Source: Georgenia satyanarayanai
GTDB taxonomy: Bacteria > Actinomycetota > Actinomycetes > Actinomycetales > Actinomycetaceae
Direction of reading: 5' to 3'
Assembly (NCBI RefSeq): GCF_023715365.1
Contig: NZ_JAMBNZ010000005.1
Coordinates: forward strand, 240,176 to 304,175
Length of the DNA stretch: 64,000 bases
Part shown: in pieces, positions 1-7,400 of the stretch
Position numbering within the stretch: position 1 is the first letter of the stretch
Layout: the number at the start of each line of letters is the position of its first letter
Position numbers and translations under genes: made by a program
The notes under the pieces: generated by a model
The model's input: only the letters and a program-made list of their open reading frames with translations
What the model was told of the DNA's origin: nothing
Databases searched by the model: none

Positions 1-3000
1 CACGGTGGAGTTGTCGGTGCCGTAGAAGTCGTTGTCCGTCGTGGTGAGCCGCAGCGCGCCGTCACCGACCTCGAGCAGGTCCTCCTCGCGGTCGATGACC
101 TGCCAGCGGCACGGGTCGAGGTTCTCGCCGTCGAACTCGTCGCTCGCCGGGATCTCGGCCGTCGGGTCCTCGCAGACCGGGTCGGGGTCGGGTGCCTCAC
201 CGGACATGCCCTGGCCCTCGAAGTGGATCTCGTCGATCTCCACTGCTGCGTCACCGGCGACGACGAAGTACACCGGGTCCGGTCCCCCGACGGGGGTCAC
301 GGCAGCGGTCGCGGAGCTCGTCCACCCGTCGGTCGCCCCGAGCTCGACGGTCGCGATGAGCTCGCCGTCGACAGCTCCCTTGCGCAGCTCCACGGTGCCG
401 GCACCCGTCGAGGTGTAGCGCAGCGAGACCTCGTCGATGTTCGTGAGGTCCATCGGCGCGAAGGAGATCCAGTCGCCGTCGCCGAGGCCACCCGCCGCGC
501 TGCCGCCATGGGCGCCCTCGCGGTCCACGACCTCGACGCCCTCGCCCTCGGTGAAGAACTCCGCCTGCTGGTGGCGCAGCCGCAGCATGGCCTCGTCGTC
601 GGACGACAGGGCCGGCAGACCCTCGGCACCGAGGTCGGTGTACGAGGCGTTGATGACGCCGAAGACGTTGGCGTCCAGGCCGTGCCCCTCGTCGCGCGGG
701 GTGGTGATGGTGCCCTCGCAGCCGGTCGCCGAGCTCAGCGGGTGGCCGTGCTCGTCGTGGCCGAGGATGTACTCGACCCGGACGCGGGAGCAGTCGATCT
801 CGCCGTCCTCGGCGTCGGCGACGGTCACCCGGAAGGGCACCTCGTCCCCGAAGCTGAAGATGCCGCCGTCGACCGGCAGCTCGAGGGTGACCTCGGGCGC
901 GGTGTTGCCGACGATGACGTTGGTCGTGATCGTGCCCGTGCGGAGCTCCTCACCCTCGCCGGCGCTCACGGTGAGCCGTGCGGTGAAGACGCCCGCCGTC
1001 TCGTAGGTGAAGCTGGCCGTCGGCTCGGTCGAGTCGATCTCGCCGTCGTTGTCGAAGTCCCACGCGTAGGACAGCGGCATGCCCTGCGGGTCGGTGGACG
1101 CGGTGCCGTCGAACTCGACGGTCAGGGGGGGCTGCCCGTTGTTCGCCGACGTCGTGATCCTGGCGACCGGGTTGGGGCTGTCGGCCACGTAGTCCACGCG
1201 ATAGAGCGCGGAGTCCCAGGCGCCGGAGAAGAACCCGCCGCTGCCGTAGTCGAGGACGTAGAGCGCACCGTCCGGCCCGAACTCCATGGCCATCGGCGTC
1301 GAGGGGTTGAGCCAGTCGAGCGACGGGACGATGTCGACGAGACCACCCTCGTCGTCGATGACGAACTCCCGGATCCAGTCACGGCCCCACTCGAAGTTGA
1401 GCGTCTTGCCGTCCCAGTACTCCGGCCACTTGCGGTCGGAGTCGAGCTCGGGGTCGTAGCGGTAGGTCGGGCCGCCCATGGGGGCCTCGCTGCCGCTGCC
1501 CAGGTCCGGGACCGACCCGTCGTCGTAGGCGAGCCACGCCGGCCGCGCCGCCGGGAGCTCGGTGAGGCCGGTGTTGTTCGGGCTCTCGTTGACCGGGTTG
1601 GCGCAGTCGAAGGCGTCGCCCGAGACGCCGGAGCCTGCCGGCTCACCGCGGGGCGGGAACTCGTAGTCGATGTAGGCGTCGTTGTCGCCGTGGCAGTACG
1701 GCCAGCCGTAGTTGCCGGGTTCCTTGATGAGGTTGAACTCGACCTGGCCGCCCGGACCACGGCCGGGGTTCGCGCTGCCCGCATCCGGCCCGTAGTCACC
1801 GAGGTGGACCCAACCGGTCTCCTTGTCCACCGCGAAGCGGAAGGGGTTGCGGAAGCCCATCGCGTAGATCTCCGGCCGCGTCAGCTCCGTCCCGGGGGCG
1901 AAGAGGTTGCCCTCGGGGATCGCGTAGGTACTGCCGGGGCCGGGCTCGGCGCCGCCGGCGATGTCCTCCATGACGTCGATGCGCAGCAGCTTCCCGCGCA
2001 GGTCGTTGGTGTTGCCCGCGGAGCGCTGAGCATCCCACGCAGGGTTGCGGCCCTCGCGCTCGTCGATCGGGGTGTAGCCCTCCGAGGCGAAGGGGTTGGT
2101 GTCATCACCGGTGGACAGCCACAGGTTGCCCTGGGCGTCGAAGTCGATCTCCCCGCCCGCGTGGCAGCAGGTGCCGCGGGAGGCCTCCACCCTGAGGATC
2201 TCCTCCTCGGACTCGAGGTCGAGCACGCCGTCCTCGGCCAACCGGAAGCGCGAGAGCCGGTTGTACCCGTCAAAGGGCGCGAAGTCCTCCGGGGCGCCCC
2301 ACTCCGGCGCGTCACCGGCCGGGGTGTCGAGCGGTGGGGCGTAGTACGCGTAGACCCATCGGTTCTCCTCGAAGCCCGGGTCGATGGCGATGCCCTGCAT
2401 GCCGTCCTCGTCGTGGCTGTACACCGGCACGGTGCCCGCCACGCGCGTCCCGCCGTCGCCGTTCGTGTAGAAGACCCGGCCGTCGCGCGCGGTGTGGAGC
2501 ACGTCGCCGTTCGGCAGCACGGCCAGCGCCATCGGCTCGCCGACGTTCTGCTCGCCCTGCACGAGGGTGACCTTCTGGTAGGAGCTGGCGACTGTCGCGG
2601 CACAGTTCGCGTCCTCGACGCCCGCCGCCGTCCGGATCCCACCCAGGACGTGCTCGAGGAACGCCGGATCGGCGAAAGAGGCCTCGGTGTGCCCGCCGCC
2701 GGTGTACCAGGACCGGCCGCCGTCGTAGTCGTGGCACCAGGCGATCGGGTGGTCCGAGCCCATGGCGAGGCCACCGGCGTCGTAGGTCGTCTCGTCCAGC
2801 GTCGCCAGGACGTGCACCTCACCGCGCACGTTCGGCTCGTAGCTGTACCACTCGTCCGTCCGCTCCCACTCGAAGGGCAGGTGCTCGGTCGAGGGGTGTA
2901 CGCGGTCGGCGACCTTCACGGTGCCGTCCGGGGTACCTGGCGGGTGGCCGGCGAAGTAGGCGCCCACGAGGCTGCCGTACCAGGCCCAGTCGTACTCGGT

Positions 3001-3405
3001 GTCACTCGCGGCGTGAATACCGGCGTACCCGCCTCCGCTCTGGATGTACTGCTCGAAGGCCGCCTCCTGCTCGGCGTCGAGCACGTCACCCGTCGTGGAC
3101 AACCACACGACGACGTCGTAGTCGGCGAGGTTCTCCTCGGTGAAGTCTGCGGCGTCCTCGGTGTGGGTCACCGAGAAGCCGTGCTCGGCGCCCAGCTGCT
3201 CGATCGCCGCCACGCCCTCCTCGATGGAGCCGTGCCGGAAGCCCGCTGTCTTGCTGAACACCAGCGCACTGAACTCGGTGTCGTCGGGTGGCGGTTCGGT
3301 GTCCGCGCTGGCGCCGCTCACAGCGAGCGGCAGCACGAGGGTGCTGGCGAGGACGGCTCCGGCGCCCCGGGCCCAGCCCCTGGAGCCCATTGGTCGTTCG
3401 ACCAC
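1..3405 (-). CDS. Secreted ThuA / sugar dehydrogenase / PKD protein (partial)
   Basis: The frame is open to the window edge, so the C-terminus is missing; 1135 codons are visible. The start chosen is GTG 3405 behind AAGGAGGAAACT. It begins with a basic region and a hydrophobic signal peptide ending SGASA. Domains in order: ThuA-like (about 38-270), a glucose/sorbosone dehydrogenase beta-propeller (about 278-742), a PKD domain (about 748-830), a CBM6-like beta-sandwich (about 940-1070), and the start of a concanavalin-like domain cut by the edge. ThuA relatives act in 3-keto-trehalose metabolism and GSDH propellers oxidise sugars with PQQ, so an extracellular sugar-oxidising role is inferred. 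The signal peptide and ribosome-binding context closely match the protein starting at 9973, which marks them as paralogues. The substrate is unknown. Confidence 0.85.
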   Translation of the reverse strand, partial: MVERPMGSRGWARGAGAVLASTLVLPLAVSGASADTEPPPDDTEFSALVFSKTAGFRHGSIEEGVAAIEQLGAEHGFSVTHTEDAADFTEENLADYDVVVWLSTTGDVLDAEQEAAFEQYIQSGGGYAGIHAASDTEYDWAWYGSLVGAYFAGHPPGTPDGTVKVADRVHPSTEHLPFEWERTDEWYSYEPNVRGEVHVLATLDETTYDAGGLAMGSDHPIAWCHDYDGGRSWYTGGGHTEASFADPAFLEHVLGGIRTAAGVEDANCAATVASSYQKVTLVQGEQNVGEPMALAVLPNGDVLHTARDGRVFYTNGDGGTRVAGTVPVYSHDEDGMQGIAIDPGFEENRWVYAYYAPPLDTPAGDAPEWGAPEDFAPFDGYNRLSRFRLAEDGVLDLESEEEILRVEASRGTCCHAGGEIDFDAQGNLWLSTGDDTNPFASEGYTPIDEREGRNPAWDAQRSAGNTNDLRGKLLRIDVMEDIAGGAEPGPGSTYAIPEGNLFAPGTELTRPEIYAMGFRNPFRFAVDKETGWVHLGDYGPDAGSANPGRGPGGQVEFNLIKEPGNYGWPYCHGDNDAYIDYEFPPRGEPAGSGVSGDAFDCANPVNESPNNTGLTELPAARPAWLAYDDGSVPDLGSGSEAPMGGPTYRYDPELDSDRKWPEYWDGKTLNFEWGRDWIREFVIDDEGGLVDIVPSLDWLNPSTPMAMEFGPDGALYVLDYGSGGFFSGAWDSALYRVDYVADSPNPVARITTSANNGQPPLTVEFDGTASTDPQGMPLSYAWDFDNDGEIDSTEPTASFTYETAGVFTARLTVSAGEGEELRTGTITTNVIVGNTAPEVTLELPVDGGIFSFGDEVPFRVTVADAEDGEIDCSRVRVEYILGHDEHGHPLSSATGCEGTITTPRDEGHGLDANVFGVINASYTDLGAEGLPALSSDDEAMLRLRHQQAEFFTEGEGVEVVDREGAHGGSAAGGLGDGDWISFAPMDLTNIDEVSLRYTSTGAGTVELRKGAVDGELIATVELGATDGWTSSATAAVTPVGGPDPVYFVVAGDAAVEIDEIHFEGQGMSGEAPDPDPVCEDPTAEIPASDEFDGENLDPCRWQVIDREEDLLEVGDGALRLTTTDNDFYGTDNSTV

Positions 3406-3540
3406 AGTTTCCTCCTTGGAGTTGCTGTCACAGTGCAGGTCGCGACCTCCTCGGCGCGGCCGGCTGCGGCCGGGCGCCAGCGTCGGCGTCCGGCTGGACG
3501 TCGCCCCCTGCAGCTGTGCAAGTTCCAGCGACCCCCACTC

Positions 3541-3557
3541 AGCACACAGTGTGTGCT
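3541..3557. promoter_or_regulatory. Perfect palindrome, possible operator
   Basis: AGCACACAGTGTGTGCT is a perfect inverted repeat of two 8-bp arms around a central G. It lies about 20 bp downstream of the -10 box of the ThuA/GSDH gene, where a bound repressor would block transcription. I did not see the same word upstream of the other two secreted-enzyme genes. An operator role is inferred. Confidence 0.5.
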
Positions 3558-3574
3558 ACGTCACTCTCACCGCG

Positions 3575-3604
3575 AGCGTATGGGCGCCTTCGCGCCACGG
3601 TCAA
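3575..3604 (-). promoter_or_regulatory. Promoter of the ThuA/GSDH gene
   Basis: On the minus strand TTGACC (3604-3599) and TACGCT (3580-3575) are separated by 18 bp. This predicts a transcript starting near 3568 with a leader of about 160 nt before GTG 3405. Confidence 0.6.
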
Positions 3605-3642
3605 TCAAAAGGGAGACGGGTCCGACCTCGGAGCGTGCAACT

Positions 3643-3659
3643 CCTCCTTCGGAAGGAGG
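3643..3659 (-). terminator. Hairpin after the DUF1080 lipoprotein gene
   Basis: CCTCCTTCGGAAGGAGG is a perfect inverted repeat about 30 nt downstream of the DUF1080 stop codon and upstream of the next promoter. No T-tract follows, so termination is only likely. Confidence 0.45.
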
Positions 3660-3687
3660 CGGAGGGTTGGGGGCAGCACTGGGCGCG

Positions 3688-4377
3688 TCAGTGCTCGCTG
3701 ATGCGGATGTTCCGAAAGCTCACTCGGTCAGGGGCGCCATGGTTCTGCAGCCCGATGCGGCCGCGAGCGGCCCGCCCGCCGAGGACGTCGTTGACGAGGA
3801 CGCCGTTGAGGTAGACGGCGATGCGCGGACCGTCCGTGACGATCTCGTACGTGTTCCACTCCCCCACCGGCTCGAGCGCCTCGTCGCGCTTCGTCACGTC
3901 TGCCCCCTGCACGCCGTAGACGGCGCCGGTGGTGCGCTCGGGCTGGTCGCTCGGGTCGATCTGGACCTCGTAGCCGTGGGAGACGGCCACCCATGGGTCG
4001 TGTCCCGGGTCGGGGAAGGCGATGAAGACACCGGAGTTGTCGTCGGCCTGCATCGCCCAGTCCAGCCGAAGGTGATAGTCCTCGAAAGTCTGCGGGAACC
4101 ACAGCAGACCCATCCCACCCACTGTCACCATCGCGCAGCCCGCCTGCAGCTCGAAGCGTCCAGCGCCCGCCATCCGCCAGGTGTCCAGGCTCGCCCGGGT
4201 ACCGTCGAACAGCGAACGGTAGCCCTCCTCGCCCTCGACGGGCACGCACGCGGGGTCGCCCGTCGGGGCGACGCTCGTCGCGGCGGGCTGCGGCCGGGGA
4301 CGTTCACCATGGCACCCCATCGTCACGAGTGCGACGCCGGCGAGGGCAGCGGTGACACTGCACGGCTTCCTCGGCAC
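3688..4377 (-). CDS. DUF1080 lipoprotein (3-keto-disaccharide hydrolase family)
   Basis: 229 aa, starting at GTG 4377 behind GAGGAG. The N-terminus is a lipoprotein signal with the lipobox VTMGC (Cys about residue 22), so it should be anchored outside the membrane. The rest is a single DUF1080 / concanavalin-like fold running from LFDG to the C-terminal SFRNIRISEH, with the family signatures GMGLLW, DDNSGVF and EVQID. Members of this family hydrolyse 3-keto-glycosides or bind them. It is closely similar to the DUF1080 module inside the giant protein at 43012-48375, which argues that both serve the same pathway. It sits between two sugar-dehydrogenase giants on the same strand but has its own leader and hairpins on both sides, so it is probably a separate transcript. 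Confidence 0.85.
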   Translation of the reverse strand: MPRKPCSVTAALAGVALVTMGCHGERPRPQPAATSVAPTGDPACVPVEGEEGYRSLFDGTRASLDTWRMAGAGRFELQAGCAMVTVGGMGLLWFPQTFEDYHLRLDWAMQADDNSGVFIAFPDPGHDPWVAVSHGYEVQIDPSDQPERTTGAVYGVQGADVTKRDEALEPVGEWNTYEIVTDGPRIAVYLNGVLVNDVLGGRAARGRIGLQNHGAPDRVSFRNIRISEH

Positions 4378-4424
4378 TGACGGCTCCTCGGTGTCTCCCT
4401 CCCGCCCACCGTACGCGGAGTGGG

Positions 4425-4457
4425 CAGGGGCCCCCAGCCGTCGGCTGGGGGCCCCTG
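4425..4457 (-). terminator. Strong hairpin terminator
   Basis: Two perfectly complementary 15-nt arms (4425-4439 and 4443-4457) flank a 3-nt loop, starting 18 nt after the stop codon of the giant gene ending at 4475. Arm start: CAGGGGCCCCCAGCC. Confidence 0.75.
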
Positions 4458-4474
4458 TCGAGCACGTGGTGGCG

Positions 4475-7400
4475 TCAGCTCACCTTGCTCAGCGAGCGCA
4501 CCTCCTTGGTGGCGGTGGCCGGCGCGGACGCGGCCGTCGTCAAGGCGGCGGGGCGGCGGATACCGAGGGTGTCGGTACCGTTACCGTCCCAGTCGCCCAC
4601 GTAGACCTCGTCACCGAGGCGGCCGAAGGTGACGACCTTGTCGGCGACCCCGCCACGCAGCGTGTTGTTCACGTAGAACGTGCGACCGCGCTGGACGGCG
4701 AAGGTGTCCTTGCCGTCGCCGTCCCAGTCGCCCGTCAGCGTGACGTCCGCCGCCCGACCGTAGGTGAAGACGACGTCGGCCTTGCCGCCGGACATCGAGT
4801 TCTTCACGTAGTAGGTCGCGCCACGGCGCACCGCGAAGGTGTCCTTGCCGCCGCCGGTCCAGTCGCCGACGAGGACCTGGTCGCCTGCGCGACCGTAGTG
4901 GATGACGACGTCCGCAGGACCACCGGTGAGGGAGTTCTTCACGTGGTACTCCGAGCCGCGGCGGACCGCGAAGGTGTCGGACCCGTCGCCGTTCCAGTCA
5001 CCCACGAGGATGACGTCACCGGCCCGACCGTAGGCGAGCACCACGTCGGCGCTGCCACCGCTCAGGGCGTTGGACACGTGGAACGTGTTGCCCCGGCGCA
5101 GTGCCACGGTGTCGCGACCGTCGCCGTCCCAGTCACCGATGAACACCTCATCGGTCATGCGCCCGTACGCGAAGCGCACGTCGGTCGTGCCGTGCCACGT
5201 GTTGGACAGGTGGAACTCCCCGGTGCCGGCAGCAACCGCTGTGGAGAAGGTCTGGCGCCACTCGGTGGCGCCTCCGGCCAGTGCGAACCCGGCCGCTGCA
5301 CGAGCGGTGACGGACACGGTGCCCGACCCCGGGTAGGTGCCGGGTGCGACGACCGCACCATCGACGACGTACTCCACGCCCGTGACGCGCGGCACCGTGT
5401 AGGTGTCCTTGTCCGTTCCGGGCTGGTCGGAGAACGTGACCGGGCTCGTCGTCACCTCGACGAGCCGGGAGCCCTGCTCGCCGGCCGGCTGGCCGGTGAG
5501 GTACTCGAAGCCCGTGGTCACGAAGTCCTCACCGTCAGGAGCGACGTCGTACTCGAGGACGTAGAGCGAGATGTTCGCGTAGTCACGCGCCGCCCGCAGG
5601 ATGTCCTGGAGCGGGACGTCGCCCTCACCGAGGTTGGTGAACGTCGGGTTGGTCGTGCCACCCAGGTTCGTCGCGTCCTTGATGTGCAGCAGCTCGATGC
5701 GGTCGCCGTGCTCCTCGATGAGAGCAGGGACGTCCACCCCGGCATGGGTAGCCCAGGCGACGTCGAGCTGGAAGGTCACGTACCGCGGGTCGGTCTCCTC
5801 CACGAGGATCTCCCACGCCGACATCTCCTTACCACCGTGGTTGTACACGGTGGTGAACTCCGTCGCGTGGTTGTGGCCGAAGAGCTTGCCGATCCCGGCC
5901 TCGACCGAGCGCTGGCCCAGACGGTCCATCGCCTCGGCCGTCCTGAGGACGCGCCCGTAGGAGCTGATCCCCGGCTGGGGGAAGCCACCGGAGCCGACGT
6001 ACTCCTGACCCAGCGTCTCGACGTAGTCGAGAGTCACGTCGAACGTGCCCTCGGCAACGTTGTAGTGCGAGGAGGGCACCTTCAGCCCGATGAGGTCGGT
6101 CATCGCGCGGAACTGCTCGGCGGTGTAGCCGTTGAAGGTTCCACCGAAGGGCTCGATGTTCTCGAAGCCGATCTCCGCCAGCCGTGCGAGCACGGACGGC
6201 AGGCCGTCGGTGTTCACCCACGGGATGAGGGAGAACATGCCGATCGAGACGTCCTCGGTGTCGACCCGGACCGGGACGAGCTCCTCGCCGGTGAGGTAGG
6301 AGAAGCCGGTCTCGGCGAAGGTCTCACCCTGCGGTGCCTGGTCGAACTCCAGGACGTAGTACGCGATGTTCGCGTGCTCCTCGGCCGCGCGCAGGATCTC
6401 CTGCAGCGGGACGTCACCCTCACCGAGGTTGGTGAAGGCCGGACGGTTGCCACCCAGGTTGGTGGCGTCCTTGATGTGGAGCAGCTCGATGCGGCTCCCG
6501 TACTCCTCGAGGAGGGCCGGGACGTCGATCCCACCGTGCGTGGCCCAGGCCACGTCCACCTGGAAGGTCACGAACTCGGGGTTCGTCTCGCGCGCGAGGA
6601 TCTCCCACGCGGACAGCTGCTCGCCCTTGTGCTCGTAGACGGTGGTGAACTCACCGGCGTGGTTGTGGCCGAAGAGCTTGCCGATGCCTGCCTCGACGGA
6701 CCGCTCACCGAGCCGGTTCATCGCGGCAGCGGTCTCGAGGGTCTTCTCGTAGGTCCCGATACCGGGGTCGGGGAAGCCGCCCGAACCGACGTACTCCTGG
6801 CCCAGCGTCTTGACGTACGCGAGCGTGTCGTCGAAGGTCGCCTCCTTCACGTTGTAGTGGGAGGACGGGACGCTCAGGCCGACCTCGTCGACCATCGCGC
6901 GGAACTCCTCGGCGGTGTAGCCGTTGAAGTTGCTGCCGTAGGGCTCGATGTTCTCGAAGCCGATCTCCGCGAGCCGCTCGAGGACGGTCGGCAGACCTGC
7001 CTCACGGACCCACGGGATGAGGGAGAACATGCCGATCGAGACCTTCTCCGCGGGGATGCGGACGTCGTCTGCCGGGGGCTGCTCGCCCGAGGCGGTGAAG
7101 GTGAGGGAGTCGAGGTCGACGCCACCGGTGCTGGTGACGACGATCTCGCCCGCACCCTCGGGGATCTCGGTGAGACGGGTCTCGACGTCCTGCCAGCCAC
7201 CCTCACCGGGGGCTGCCGGGGCGTTCTTGTAGGCCTCGATGAGCTCGGCCAGTGCGTGGTCCGAGAAGGCGCCCTCAGACAGCTCGACAAGGCCCTCGAG
7301 AGGGACGTCGCCGATCTGGCTGACGGCATCCGCGGGGATGACCGCACCGATGATCGGGCCACCGACCGGGTCGGCGAACCACTGGTTGATGGTGGACTGC

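Noticed and set aside
223..4380. Very long plus-strand frame opposite the ThuA/GSDH and DUF1080 genes
   Set aside because: Antisense to clear domain-bearing genes, composition Val/Arg/Gly-rich without any motif; an effect of high GC codon bias. The same applies to long plus-strand frames at 4352-9961, 42940-48420 and 56936-60883.
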